Assembly: GCA_022315425.1 (NCBI GenBank)
Contig: JAIUPT010000020.1
Span: forward strand, 2,154,414-2,218,413
Direction of reading: 5' to 3'
Length of the DNA stretch: 64,000 nucleotides
Source: Pseudevernia furfuracea
Taxonomy: Eukaryota; Ascomycota; Lecanoromycetes; Lecanorales; Parmeliaceae
Both the position numbers and the translations under genes were made by a program. The first letter of the stretch is position 1; each line of letters begins with the position of its first letter. Positions 1 through 11,479 of this stretch are shown piece by piece. The notes under the pieces were generated by a model. It ran no database searches, was not told the DNA's origin, and saw only the letters and a program-made list of their open reading frames with translations.

Positions 1-516
1 CGTGATATATTAGAGTACACCCGCACTAACAAAGAAACTCAAGGGGTGGTGGGTGCATTTTCCTTTGTTAGTACGAGTACGGGCCGGTGCTCTTTCTGAT
101 TCATATCGACTTTTATAGCCGTCAGCATTATTATCGTAACTCTACATGTGTGGAAATGGACATGGAGAGCATTATTGGGGAAAATCTGCCGAAAACCAAG
201 GTTTGGACATCCTTCCAGCAACACGTAAATCCGCCCGGTCGACCAGAGAACAGAATTGTGGCTCCAGCGAAAATGGGATTTGGGATGTGTTGGTGAGAGC
301 ATTGGGAGATCCCTTCTGTGCAAGGCCCCTTTTTGAGAGAACATAGATATATACAAGAGTAGGCGACGTGACTTTACTTTTGTCTCCCGACTTTTGCAAA
401 TTTGGAGAGGGAAAAGAATCCGCCCGATGGCGCGTTCCAGAAAACGGGGCTGTCAGTTCTTTCCGGCGCCTTCTTTTTTTCATCTCGCTTTTAAGCGTTT
501 TTTTTTATATTTTATT
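1..516. other. Left-edge region without a supportable gene
   Basis: Several overlapping short reading frames occur on both strands, but none has splice-consistent extensions, a recognisable motif or a convincing start. A T-rich run lies near 470-520, just downstream of the stop of the minus-strand gene at 517, and probably belongs to its 3' untranslated region. Confidence 0.4.
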
Positions 517-1634
517 TTATGCAGGACCAATCTCCATGGAGAGGTGATCGCTCAGCCCTACCGTTGTTTTCACGTCAGCTTAGCTGAGGTGTGTCTTGCC
601 AAAAAGCTTCGTGGAACCAAGGACGTACCGAGATTGTCGCGCGTCCCCGCCTGCCCGGCCCTTAGGCATATCCCCGTCAGTGCCACCGCCGCGGTCCAAA
701 ATTGGAACCTCGAAAACGTATCCGTCCGCCCGTCCGTGCTGATGCTCAGTTTGCACCTTCGATCCACTAAAATGCATCATCCGATCAACCGGGGTCATCC
801 AAATGCCGAAGTTTTCGGGAGAAAGAGCCTGATGAACTCACGGGAATAGAATGTCAAAGGAAGCTTGACGGCAGCTAGTGGGTCATCCTGCGGCCCCCAC
901 GTCGTAAAATCTGTACTTGCGGGCATGATGTCGACGATATTCTGGCAGGACGACAGCAGCGACGGCGCCACCGTGCCGGAGCATTGCACCTGCGGCTCGT
1001 ATTTCAAAATCGCGACGGCGAGGTTGTTGTCGCCACCTGAGGAAACTTTGTTATCCACAGGATACAGCATCGTCGTTGCTAACCTGTATGCGGACATGAC
1101 TGCTCACCCACATCGCGCCCTGTCCCGCCCTGAGATGTCCTCGCATTCACACATTGGTCGATGACGTAGCCGGCTGCGGAGGCGATTTCTTGCAAACTTG
1201 CACGAGCGGAGAATTCTCCAGGTACGATACTCGGTTCGATGATGCAGCGTCCGTCCGCTGTCAGTGAGCGGATGATCAGTCGAGGAGGCCATTCTCCCGC
1301 ACGGAGCTGCTAGAAAATGGGAGAACGAACAGCTGATGTATCTTTTGGGCAGTTTCACGTCAAACCGACCTTTGTACCGCGGTCCGTAGGTCTGCTCGAT
1401 CGTAGACGAGTGTTGTATTTGATCTAACGCTTCGGTACAACTTGCGATGTCCAAGCCGTAGCCGTACGCTGTCCCGTCGCATTGGTGGATGTAGTTGGAG
1501 CTGGTTGCATTGGTTATGGTGGAACCTGGTAGGATGAGTATTGTGTTGTTCAATGTGAGTGTGGAGACAATGGTTATGCTTGAAAATGCAAACAAGGATA
1601 CAGCGATCGAGATCATGACGGTGGCGTCGACCAT
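517..1634 (-). CDS. Secreted cysteine-containing fungal protein, family of unknown function (member A)
   Basis: Five-exon model: 1634-1331, 1257-1108, 1036-842, 766-629, 557-517, giving 275 aa. All four introns (71-75 bp) split codons in phase 1 and join frames that make sense only together. The N-terminus is hydrophobic (about residues 4-30), suggesting a signal peptide or anchor, followed by N-glycosylation-type NxT sites. Conserved-looking blocks in order: CDGTAYG..LDIASC, LPKRYISSDGRC, a block ending in Cys before GG..VG, LAVAILKYEPQVQC, IMPAS, and a C-terminal FWTAAVALTGICLR block ending LSDHLSMEI. The same blocks recur in the gene at 21572-22854, so the two are paralogues. I recognise this as a recurrent fungal extracellular architecture but know no name or function for it. 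The first intron uses a less usual donor (GTTCGT), chosen because it restores the SSDG motif shared with the paralogue. Confidence 0.75.
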
Positions 1635-2254
1635 CGGTAGAAAACGGAATTTGACAGGACGAAAAAGAGGACGATTTAAGTAAAATCCAGTTCATCCTGT
1701 ATGACTTTGGCGGGAACGCATGCGCATGTCGAAAGAGCAATTGGCGACAAAGTGTCTCCGCAATGGCCTGTGGCGAAGCTGCTCTTTATGCGCAGTATTG
1801 ATCCGTCGTACTTCCGATCTTCCCACCTCTCTCAGCCAGTTTGTCCAGGAGGGGAGAAGTCTGCCTGCTGCATACCTCGTGATGGGAGCCGGCACTTGCG
1901 ACTCCAAGAGTCACCTACACTGAGAGAGGTTGCGTACACCCGTCGCTCAAGTCAAAGGCTACATACGTGAACTCTTTACTCACGTTCTCTTCTCAAGCCT
2001 CTACCACGCACAAGTCTCCCCTCAAGAACATCTTCCATGCCATAATCAACTGTGGGGCTAAACCGAGAAAATTTGTCCTCATCGCACGAATATCGGATTT
2101 GAGACGCGCGGAGGGAGCTATACGAGACCACTTTCAGCATGCGAAGCAGGGGTGTCAATGATGGAGAAGTAAGGAGGTTGAAACGATGGATACATGTAGA
2201 TACCGCGCTGAAATCACGGGAAATACGATACTAAAACACGCGCAAAAAGCCCAT
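1635..2254. other. Intergenic region, no gene seen
   Basis: This stretch lies between the 5' ends of the member A gene (minus, upstream side) and the 3' end of the C2H2 gene. Only short overlapping frames without motifs are present. It probably holds the promoter of the 517-1634 gene and the terminator of 2255-4090. Confidence 0.4.
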
Positions 2255-4090
2255 TCAAAGCAGCCTGAGCTCCCTCCACAGTCGTTCGTGTTCGTGTCCC
2301 GCCGTCAGCGGATACAATGGCCTGAAAATCATCTGTAATATCCTCACATAATCCCTCATCTCCCTCAGAATCATTTCATTCGTGAACACAATCGCTGAAT
2401 CATGCACCGCTTTGTTCTTGACCCGCTCTGCAAGCGCAGCTACGAGGCGAGAGAATGGAGCGTTTGTAGTAACCACGACGTCGTCAAGAGGCGGATCTCG
2501 TAGGAAGTGATGCGCGATGTTTATTTCGTTTTGATAGATCGTGTTTTCAAGGCTTAGACAGTATTGGAGAAGAGCCCATGTGACTGATTTTCCGGATCCA
2601 ACTCTCTGATTGTTGGCCTGTATTATCAGTTGAGGGGCGAAACGGATGGCGAGGCGTTTGAAGTCGACCCACGCGTCGATGAGGGCTTTAAAGACGGTGC
2701 CGTGTAGCGCTTCTAGGATAGTGCTATCCTGCTGGTTGATATTGATGCTTGCGAGCTGTTCCAGGACGTAGATGCGCTGGTGTTCGTCAAGGAAGTAGGT
2801 GAATAGATCCACGACTTCGCTGACGTTGATAAAGTGCTGCATTTGGAGAGCGCAGACGATCTCACGTGAGAGACTTTGGTGGAAGATGCCGTCTACAAGT
2901 TGGGCAGCGATGATGCTGGAGTCTAGATTGCTCATCCTCGAGGGAAGTTCGTCGTCATCGAGGGCAAATCTTTCCGGGTAATCATCATCCAGGTCCATCA
3001 AATCAGACAATTCGGGCTTGACAGTTGGGGTTCGGGGCGCGGCTTCGATCACCGGTGTCTCATGCGCAGGATGGGAGTTGGCTAAGTCTGCAGGCGAGGC
3101 TTGAAGCACTAATCCGATTGGCGTCGTCTCGCTGAAGCGCTGAGTCTCTTGCTCGTCGGGTTGATCTGGCTGGCCCGGAAGAGGACTCAACGGTTCTGCT
3201 CCTTCATCGAAATAGAGCACACTATCTTTTAGGACTAAAGCGTACTCTTCTTCCTCTCCTTTGATAGGCATGGTGTATTCCCCTTCCTCGTCGCTTGAGG
3301 TACGGTCAGCTTCGGCTTGAGCTTCGGCGCGCACTTGAGACTCTCTGTTCGCCATAGCAACATGAGACTGTCGGATGAGGGCTTTTTGATCCTCGGCGTC
3401 TCCAATTCCTGGCCCGTCCAAAAACCTTGGCTTATGGGTTCTGACATGTCCTGGGATAAAGCGGTCATGCTGGTATCTTTTCGAGCAGAAAGGGCATTTG
3501 AATGGTTTTGGATGGCCGCGGTAGACGATACAGAGAGAATGTGCTCCAACGTAATGCTCGAACAACGTATCGAAGTCCAGGAACGTGAGCTGGCATCCCG
3601 GGTCTGGGCAAGAATTGGATTGTACACTGCCCCTCTTGTTCAAGATACTCTGTCCGCCGCCTGGAGCTTTCCCACCTATAGATTGATTGATTATTTTATG
3701 GGTCGAAACACCATCTACACTTCTAAGGCCAATGCGTTGCTCTCTCTCACATGGTTCGTGATGTTGGCATTTGTTCACGGTAGTGAAGAACTTTCGGCAA
3801 CCTAGACAGAGGTGTCTATGTTTCTCTAACCGATGCTTCCCTATTTCTTCTTGATTTTTACAGAGAACTTTGCAATCGCGGCATTTGACACGAGTTGTAT
3901 GTTTGACCGTGAAATGGCGGGCGAGGATATGAGCGCCTGCTGATGTCGTCCAGGCGCATTCTGCACATACGTACTTGGGCTTACTGGGGTCGATCTCGAG
4001 CTTAATCGGGTGTTGTTGGTCGGTCAAGAGCTGGGTTATAATCTGGAGTCGCCGATTTAAGGCTACCAGATTTCCGTGTGAAGAAGACAT
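2255..4090 (-). CDS. C2H2 zinc-finger protein, 611 aa, uncharacterised
   Basis: Single exon starting at the ATG at 4090. The N-terminal third holds about five zinc-finger-like units: C42/C45-H59/H64, C70/C73-H86/H91, a degenerate C95/C98-H110-C114, C161/C166-H179/H184, and a classical C199/C202-H215/H219. Residues about 230-400 are acidic and rich in Ser, Glu and Pro. The C-terminal 200 residues are predicted-helical with conserved-looking hydrophobic spacing. Arrays like this bind DNA or RNA, so a nuclear regulatory role is the simplest inference. Spacing between fingers is irregular and the linkers are not the TGEKP type, so this is not a canonical tandem array. No target or pathway can be read from the sequence or from its neighbours. 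Confidence 0.8.
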   Translation of the reverse strand: MSSSHGNLVALNRRLQIITQLLTDQQHPIKLEIDPSKPKYVCAECAWTTSAGAHILARHFTVKHTTRVKCRDCKVLCKNQEEIGKHRLEKHRHLCLGCRKFFTTVNKCQHHEPCEREQRIGLRSVDGVSTHKIINQSIGGKAPGGGQSILNKRGSVQSNSCPDPGCQLTFLDFDTLFEHYVGAHSLCIVYRGHPKPFKCPFCSKRYQHDRFIPGHVRTHKPRFLDGPGIGDAEDQKALIRQSHVAMANRESQVRAEAQAEADRTSSDEEGEYTMPIKGEEEEYALVLKDSVLYFDEGAEPLSPLPGQPDQPDEQETQRFSETTPIGLVLQASPADLANSHPAHETPVIEAAPRTPTVKPELSDLMDLDDDYPERFALDDDELPSRMSNLDSSIIAAQLVDGIFHQSLSREIVCALQMQHFINVSEVVDLFTYFLDEHQRIYVLEQLASININQQDSTILEALHGTVFKALIDAWVDFKRLAIRFAPQLIIQANNQRVGSGKSVTWALLQYCLSLENTIYQNEINIAHHFLRDPPLDDVVVTTNAPFSRLVAALAERVKNKAVHDSAIVFTNEMILREMRDYVRILQMIFRPLYPLTAGHEHERLWRELRLL

Positions 4091-5376
4091 TAGGTGATGT
4101 TTTTGTTCCGTCTGAAGAAAGAGCGGACGCTAGGGGTAGAGTTGCAACAAGTAGGCTATTCCTATGCATGATAGGAGGTGGAGACTTGGAACATTTATAT
4201 GGGGGAAGAGCCAAAAGTCATGAAAGAACGATGACAATAATGAAAAAGGAGTGATATCGCCGGAAACGTCGAAGTGACGAAGAAGTCAGGCGAGGTGGCA
4301 AGTACCTTAAAAATCCTTCGAGTTGAGCAAGAACACCGAGATATGAGAGACCATGCACCTATACTCATGATATGGTTGATCCTCCATGTATTCTACTGGC
4401 TCCTCGCCTGGGGTTCATGTCAATAGGCATGATCCCGAGGTTTTCCTCGCCGAGGTAATCAAGAAAATGCGCGGGCCTCCAAATTGCTTTGCTCTAGTTT
4501 GAAGGAGTGCAACGGGGACATCCTTCTGGTTGCTCATTTCATGGTTGAGGCTCGAGTCATTTCTCCGGGAAGTCTTTCTCAAGACCGCAATCAAGGGTGC
4601 TCTCTGTCGAAGAAGGCATCGCTCAGGCTGGCTGTGACTTTTACCGCAAGACCTGCTACGTAGAGAGACTAAGAGGATGGCACCTTTTTCTTGAAGAAAG
4701 AACAAAGGATGGCTACTGTACGGAGTACTGCATCTTGATGCAAGAAGATGCAAGAAGATGCAGAAGCTGGCGCCAAGCGAGAAGTCAGTTCTCGGAACCG
4801 GCTAGCGCCCGAAACGGATTCCGGTTCCGGCGCCAAGTTTAGTGGAGGATCATTTGATCAGTCCGGCAGACCCGGTACCTTACCTTAAGGGTATTGCCCC
4901 TTACTTTAGGTAAGTAGGCGTCCTAGCCTCCTAAGCCAATCACAATATAACCGGGTGCATCGTGGGCAGGGTGAGTTTTGTCGCCAAGAGTCGCAAAAGG
5001 AGCAACTGATCCATTGGGAAGGTCTGTCTTTGGCATCTCCTTCAGCCCATACCACATCTCCCCCCACCCATTGGTCACTCGGGCGCTCTCTCTCTCTATG
5101 GCTCTATGGCCATATGCAACCTTCTCCTTCTGTCCTCATTCTAGCTCCTCCCCCGTCTGAACTATACTCTCCAATCAACAGCATCATAGCAAGCATCTCC
5201 TATCCACCATTCAAAGTAGCTGCAGGTCAGCATACCAACACCCTACACCCTACACCCTACACCCTACCACCATCATGGCTGTGCAAGGGGTACTCCGAGA
5301 TGGACTCCTTAAGAACCTTTCATCGCCTTCCTATTCTTCGCCTCCTCAGCTTGACCACTTCTCTATAGCTACCATC
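4091..5376. other. Intergenic region with a TACCTTA repeat cluster; RNase T2 promoter
   Basis: No supportable gene. At about 4869-4916 there is a cluster of TACCTTA/TAAGGTA words forming an imperfect inverted repeat. The stretch 5040-5275, upstream of the RNase gene, is C/T-rich, and a short CCCTACA repeat lies near 5243-5264; both fit a fungal promoter or leader. An alternative ATG for the downstream gene lies at 5275. Confidence 0.5.
4869..4916. repeat. TACCTTA/TAAGGTA inverted-repeat cluster
   Basis: GGTACCTTACCTTAAGGG is followed after a short spacer by CCCTTACTTTAGGTAAG, an imperfect hairpin. The same words recur at other intergenic sites in this window (25770, 30502, 30773, 31021, 31250 and 51499), so this is one copy of a dispersed short motif. 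Confidence 0.5.
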
Positions 5377-6779
5377 ATGTCTTCATTCATGCCTACTGTC
5401 AAGGCGCTTTCCAAAGCTGCCTTGGCATATTCGCAATTCGCTCTTCTTTCAAGCAACACCGTCTCTGGAGGCTCGCCTGACACTTGCTCCAATCCACAAA
5501 TTAGTTGTCAGAATACTACTGCCGTAGCAAACACGTGCTGCTTCAATGCCCCTGGCGGGCAGCTGCTGCAGGTACGCGAATGTGCGCAGCGTCTGCATGC
5601 ATGAACCTCTACTCATTGTTTCCCCACAGACTCAGTTCTGGGACGCCGACCCTTCCACGGGACCAGTCGATTCCTGGACCATTCACGGCCTATGGTACGT
5701 CCAACACTCCTCTCTTATCTTCTCATTCTAATTTTCATCAGGCCAGACCATTGTGACGGAACCTACGACTCCAACTGCGATGCGTCTCGCGCCTACACCA
5801 ATATCACTGCCATCCTAACCGCCGCCGGCCAAACTTCCCTCCTCTCCTACATGGATACCTACTGGGTCAGCGACTCGGGCACAAACGAGGCCTTCTGGGA
5901 ACATGAGTGGGGCAAACACGGCACATGTATCAGTACATTGGAGCCTGACTGCTACACGGATTATTCGCCACAAGAGGAGGTCGTAGATTTCTTCAACACG
6001 GTGGTGACTTTGTTCAAGACTTTGCCGTCGTACACGTGGTTGTCGAACGCGGGCATTGTGCCGAGCTCGACCACGACGTATACTTCAGCAGAGATATTGT
6101 CGGCGCTGCAAACACCGCGAGGTGTCACTGCTGTTATCCAGTGCGAAAACACGAATGAGCTGGACGAAATCTGGTATTTCTATGATGTTCAAGGAAGCGT
6201 GCAGACGGGAACTTTCATCCCTGCTAATCCAGGTAATGACCTTCGTCTGTTACTCCGCTTGACCCGGCTGACTCAGGAACAGACGGCGCTTCATCAGACT
6301 GCCCAGCAACAGGCGTCCAATACCTTCCCAAATCCGGCTCTGGCACCTCACCCACTACCTCAACCACAATCACCACCTCTACCACCACTTCTCCCAGCAC
6401 CAGCCCCACCACGGCGCCTGGAACTCCTTTCTCCGGCAAAGGCACCCTCCAAGTCACCTCTGGTGGAAAGGCAAACGGCTGCATCATCAGCGCCGGCACA
6501 TGGTACATCGGTGGCACTTGCGCAACCTTCACAGCCACAGTATCTGGCAGTGGCTTCACCCTGAAATCCAGCAAGGGCTTGTGCGCCGTACAGAACGCTG
6601 ATCTTGTTTGCGCCTCTTCGGTCTCTACGGCTACGGTCTTTACGAGCTCTGGTAGTGAGCTGGCGTATGGTGGTAGCCCGGCATTTTATGCAAGCAGTGT
6701 CCCGTCGGGAACGGTCCAGGCGACTGTCTCGACAGCGACGTTGGCGCAGGGTTTGACTATTATTTGGCAGAGTTCTTAG
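5377..6779 (+). CDS. rny1: Secreted ribonuclease T2 with C-terminal extension
   Basis: Four exons: 5377-5571, 5630-5694, 5742-6232 and 6277-6779, giving 417 aa with consistent phases. RNase T2 enzymes cut single-stranded RNA through a 2',3'-cyclic phosphate, outside the cell or in the vacuole. Both catalytic segments are intact: WTIHGLWPDHCDG (first His, split by intron 2) and FWEHEWGKHGTC (second His, with Glu and Lys). Cysteines expected for the disulphides are present (CSNPQISCQN, NTCCFN). After about residue 250 a Ser/Thr-rich linker leads to a roughly 110-residue C-terminal domain (GKGTLQV, GGTCATF), as in yeast Rny1-like proteins. The ATG at 5377 is preferred because it places a mildly hydrophobic leader first; the in-frame ATG at 5275 would add 34 non-signal-like residues. 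The symbol is by family resemblance. Confidence 0.88.
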
Positions 6780-7145
6780 AAGGATGGAGACGCATTGGAT
6801 AAATGGCGTCGTAGGGGCATTTTTGGATATTGAATCGCGATCTCATAATCTAATACATCATACCTAACCTTTGCCTGAAGTAATCTAAAGTAAGATACTA
6901 TTCCACCAGTCTGAAAAGGAAACCGACTTGCGGCTTTACTCGTGCCCAACTTGTCCTCTATGGAAGATATCACGCCTTTTTTCCCACTACCCACACCCGC
7001 GAAACAAGAATCAAAAAACCAATCGAATAAGATAAAAGTCTTCGCATAGTTCCGATACCAACAATCCCCCCACCGCCCTCAATCCTCCTCACCTCCACTT
7101 CCGTACAATGCAATGCATGCTGCTCCCATAGAGAAGAGCCATTAC

Positions 7146-7175
7146 ATTCCATTCCATTCCATTCCATTCCATTCC
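7146..7175. repeat. (ATTCC)6 microsatellite
   Basis: Six uninterrupted ATTCC units. The apparent minus-strand reading frame across it (repeated Met-Glu-Trp-Asn) is an artefact of the repeat. Confidence 0.9.
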
Positions 7176-7313
7176 CTCTCAACATCGATCAAACAATCAA
7201 ACAAACAATCATACAAAAAAAATCATAAGAGGAAGTACCACTAGTACTGTACACCCACTCACCGTCTGCCCCCCCCACACAAATCAGCTACGGTATCCCT
7301 CTCTTTTTTCCCA

Positions 7314-7357
7314 TTTCCTTTTCCTTTTCCTTGTGCTTGTGCTTGTGCTTGTGCTTG
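7314..7357. repeat. Compound TTTTCC / TTGTGC microsatellite
   Basis: Three TTTCC/TTTTCC-type units run directly into four TTGTGC-type units. Confidence 0.85.
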
Positions 7358-7824
7358 AGAATCCCCCGATCGATTCCCTCCCTTCATGTCGTGCATCTAC
7401 CCCCCCCCCCTATTAATTAACTAGCAACGGGCATTTACGAGTCGTGTCCTGCCCGTGGCAGTAGTGACCTAGTACTAGTACAAGATGGGAAAGGTAAGGT
7501 AGTTGTTTGGTCGCTGGCCAGCGAGTGCTAGCCCCAATGAAGAGGCTACGACCTTGGCTCCTTTTGGGGGGGGAGGGTTCAGTGATCAATTATCTATCTA
7601 CCTAGAAGGAAGCTTTTGGACCCGCGGACTCCGCCTACTGATGTTATCGCCACGCTAATGAGTTTTAGCTGAGTAGGAGGCAAGTTGAGAACGATGCATG
7701 AAAGCCCTCGTAGTGCTACCAAGGCATTCATAACTCAATCTATATGCCACGTATTGCATCATTCCTCCACTCTATATATGACCATGGCCTGAATATTTCA
7801 TTCCCATGCTCTTCCCTCAATGGT

Positions 7825-9463
7825 TCACATGACATAGAGAAGCCTGGTGTCTGAACAATGTCAGCATTCACCACATTTGAATCAATATGCCATCGCAGGA
7901 TTTTGCTTACCCAATGGATGGCTGCAGCTCAACTGTGGCTTCTGCGTATAATTGCCCTCGAGCTCTTCTCGGATACTGTTCAACAGCCCAACATAGCTCT
8001 GCTGCGGATTTTTCTTCAAAGCGGAAATGAAGGCCCATGACATGGCGCCCGTGGCTTGCCCGGCGATTTGTGCGTCTTGAGACGTCTGGTCGTCTTTGCT
8101 ACCAGACCACATGATGACGTCTGCAGGCGATGTCTTTGTCATCTTGTTCCTCTCGGAAACCTCGTTCCCCGTTGTAGCTTTCTTAAAGAAGCTCATGGCT
8201 GTCTCAGCAATACCACCCAAGTCCCCACGAACGTACTGAGACGCGATAGATAATAGACCCTGACCAGCTTCCTTGGCGAGGTTGGGTTCCTTGAGAATAC
8301 CCGAGGTAGAGTAGATGTATGGAAGATCGAGCGCGGAGCCAGAGTGACAGGAGTCGAAAATTGCCGTCAAGCGTACTCCTGGCCTGAGAGATTGCACCAT
8401 GATGCGGTGCATTTCGTCGTCGACGATGTGGCAGGTCGATTTGTAGTCGACAGGGTAGATGACTTCGTCGTAGCCGTCATCCTCGTCGCCGTCTTTATCA
8501 CGCGTCTGTCCACCGTGGCCTGCGACTGTCAGTGTTTATCACTTTGTGTGTGCATGCGCGCAGTAGCTTCTGACCTGAGTAATGGAAGAATAATGAGTCA
8601 TTCGGTTTTGCGTCCTTCACCAGCCAGTGCATGGCACGCAATATATTTTGGTACGTAGGTTGGCTCATAGGGTTCTGCTGGTCATCTGTCAGAATGACCA
8701 TATCCTCCCGCGCATAGCCAAAGCATCCATTGAGGTATGTAGACATGTTTTTGACGTCATTGATACACCCTCTTAGTTGTCCCTTTTGTCCGAAATAATT
8801 AATCCCTATCAGTAGTGCCTTGCGTCTTCCTGTGCAGTTCGAGTACTGGAAGTTGTATTTAAGATTTGGATCGTCACTAAAGGGTCGCGGGCCTGGAGAT
8901 GGTGGTTTTGGAGCATTTGGGTTGCCTTGGGTATATGCGTTTGTGTGTGCGGTGGGCAGACCTTGGAAATTAGCGTACCGCTAACTATCTGAGTCCTGTA
9001 TTGCTCTCACCTGGTCGTCCAGGTACAGGCGGCCTGTAATCCGAGCCCGCCGGTGGTGGTGTCTTGTACCACTATTAGCCCAGCTCATGCAATTGTTGTA
9101 TAGGTCCCCACATACCTGATGGTATCCTCCACTGTACGGCCTTGGTGGCTGCTGCGGTGGCAGCGGACCAAATTCCCCATAGACTGGCTGTGGTGAAGGT
9201 CCACCCTGAGGAGGTGGATAGCCTGGATAACCTTGTGGCCTGCCTTGAGATTAGCGAATGCTCGTAAAGGGCGAGGTAGATAGAGCGTACGGATATCCAT
9301 TTGGCGGAGGATAACCCTGTGGTGGTGATGGCCCGTAACCTTGTGGGGGAGGCCCGTAGCCTTGTGGAGGAGGCCCGTAGCCTTGAGGTCCATAGCCTTG
9401 AGACGGGTATTGTTGTTGTGGTGGTGGATAACCGTGTTGCTGCCCGTAGCCTGGAAAAGACAT
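7825..9463 (-). CDS. casA: Type I metacaspase with proline-rich prodomain
   Basis: Six exons: 9463-9291, 9239-9116, 9071-9011, 8961-8575, 8519-7911 and 7850-7825, giving 459 aa with all phases consistent. Metacaspases are Arg/Lys-specific cysteine peptidases linked to stress, ageing and programmed death in fungi. The prodomain is built from GYGPPPQ and GYPPP repeats (about 130 residues). The catalytic core starts at RKALLIGINYFGQ. The catalytic His lies in HYSGHGGQ (codon split by the intron 8520-8574) and the catalytic Cys in DSCHSG. DKDGDEDDGYDE resembles the calcium-binding/processing region. The last 26-bp exon gives the typical C-terminus HPLDTRLLYVM; without that splice the protein would end in unrelated residues. 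Start chosen at 9463 (MSFPGYGQ), as in other fungal metacaspases. The symbol is given by family. Confidence 0.9.
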
Positions 9464-10269
9464 TACGGCGCGGGATGAGAAGGCCAGGTGCTTGACCAAG
9501 TTGTATATAGCCAAACGTTGAGGCTCGAATCTTCGTGTGCGCAGAATAAGAGAGATAGAGCTTTCGGAGACTAGTGATACTCGAGATGGAAGCGGTCCCC
9601 TTCAGCGGAATGGAAAAAGGGGTAAAGGGCTGGACTGCGCCAGGGGATGGAAAGGATATATGGGTATCTGGCTTATCATGCAAACGTTGGCCGACAACGG
9701 ATCAATGTACATGGAGGTAAAGATGGAAGATGGAGGAAGGTGCCTCAGGTTGAAGGCCTGAAGGACGAACAAATTCAGGGTCTTGGCAGGAACGTGGGGC
9801 TAGCTTTAGCTCCAACCTCCTGACTCCGTACTCGTAGGGCTTTGATCTGCCCTCGGCTTTTGTCTCTTTTGCCCCCAGCTTGGTGGATTCCTCGGATGAG
9901 ATAGATCGACGACAACAATATATTGTGTATGATAACTTTGCCTCCTTTGGGCGACGAGAGCATCACTGTCAAAGCGCAATCGTGGGTCATGAAAAGGAAG
10001 TGGCAATCTTCATCATTGGACTCTTCAGAAATTCTAGATATTTTAATTTACGTCTAGGCGTTTTCTTACGTGAGACCGTGCTCCAATGATAAATCGAGAT
10101 GCATAAAATGCAGTGAGAGCAATGTAGTATTAATAATCACAATCACAATATACCTTACCTTCCCCAAACAAAGGCTCCTCTTCTGCTGCCAACCTCTGCT
10201 GCTCGTCAAGAGACAACGCTATCGCTCAACAATCATACAAACATTGACTACCACTAATAATCCGGTATC
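9464..10269. other. Divergent promoter region between metacaspase and 2OG oxygenase
   Basis: This 806-bp interval separates two divergently transcribed genes. No gene is supportable. A short CTTACCTTCC stretch near 10150 resembles the TACCTTA words seen elsewhere. The 120 bp before 10270 are C/T- and A-rich, as in fungal leaders. Confidence 0.5.
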
Positions 10270-11479
10270 ATGACTGCAGATGCGCCATCTATACCTGTCG
10301 TCGACTTCGCTGGCTGGGCTTCCGATGCTTCGCTTAAGCAGAAGAAAGAAATCGCCCACAAGCTCATTGAAGCATGCCAGAATGTCGGCTTTGTCTATAT
10401 CACCAATCATCATGTATCACCCGAGCGACTAGCGCAAGCTTTTGAGTGGTCCAAGAAGCTCTTCGATTTGAAGCTAGAACAGAAGATGCTGGCTCCACAC
10501 CCGAGCGGGTTTACTGTACATCGGGGCTACTCGTGGCCTGGCTTGGAGAAAGTCTCGAACGCTATGGGGAACGAAGATAATACAGCAGATCTGACGAAAG
10601 ATTTGCGCCAGGTCTCTGATGTCAAGGTACGACTAAAGACGGAGCAGTACTAAAACATGCTCATAAGTCGTAGGAAAGCTATGAAATAGGCAGCGAGGGC
10701 AACAAAGACCAGCCGAACCAGTGGCTTCCCGAAGACGTTATTCCTGGCTTTCAAAGCTTTATGACAGACTTCTACTGGGAGTGCCATAAGACCGCGATGA
10801 GTATTATGAGTGCGATGGCGCTTGGAGTTGGCCTGGACGATGAAAACCATTTTGTTCCTACACACTCAGGGCATAATAATCAATTACGTTTGCTTCACTA
10901 TCCACCTGTGCCAGCAGCCAATATAGAGAGCCAGTCTTCTACTAGGATGGGCGCTCACAGCGATTGGGGCTCCATCACCTTGGTCTTCCAGGATGACTGC
11001 GGAGGTCTTCAAGTACGTTCATTGCCTTATGAGGGTTGCCTCCCTATGAGCTGATAGCTTCTAGATCGAGAACCCTACTAGATCAGGCGAATTTATCGAT
11101 GTGCCTCCCTTGAAGGATGCAGTTGTCATGAACATTGGTGACTTGATGATGCGCTGGAGCAACGGTGAGTGTAGGCAGAGCACTAGTCGTTCCAAGTACT
11201 GACACGTCAGAGTTAGATACACTCAAGTCAAGTATTCATCGCGTTGCCCTTCCTCCGAAACAAGACCGCTTCACAGGCGACGAGCGTATGACCACGGCCC
11301 GCTACTCCATACCCTACTTCGTCAGCCCAGAAGGTCCGACTGTAGTCGAGTGTCTGCCATCTTGCACAGACGAGACGCATCCTGCCAAATACAAACCCAT
11401 CAGGTGGAATGACTATATGTTGATGCGAGCCAGCATGCAGTATGAAGTGCCGCATGAAGCGGTTGCAGTCACGGCCTGA
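10270..11479 (+). CDS. 2-oxoglutarate/Fe(II)-dependent oxygenase (isopenicillin N synthase-like fold)
   Basis: Four exons: 10270-10626, 10674-11012, 11065-11164 and 11217-11479, giving 352 aa. The N-terminal DIOX_N-like part begins IPVVDFAGW and contains GFVYITNH. The C-terminal catalytic half has the iron ligands in HSDWGS (His, Asp) and in SIHRV (distal His), and the 2-oxoglutarate-binding Arg/Ser in RYSIPYF. NQLRLLHYPP matches the usual strand before the iron site. Enzymes of this superfamily oxidise small molecules (hydroxylation, desaturation, ring closure); the substrate cannot be read from the sequence. It stands alone, so no pathway is implied by neighbours. Confidence 0.88.

Larger units (their letters stand above)
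6780..7824. other. Intergenic region rich in simple repeats
   Basis: This region separates the converging 3' ends of the RNase T2 and metacaspase genes. It contains an ATTCC repeat, a TTTTCC/TTGTGC repeat and short homopolymer C runs. No gene is supportable. Confidence 0.6.
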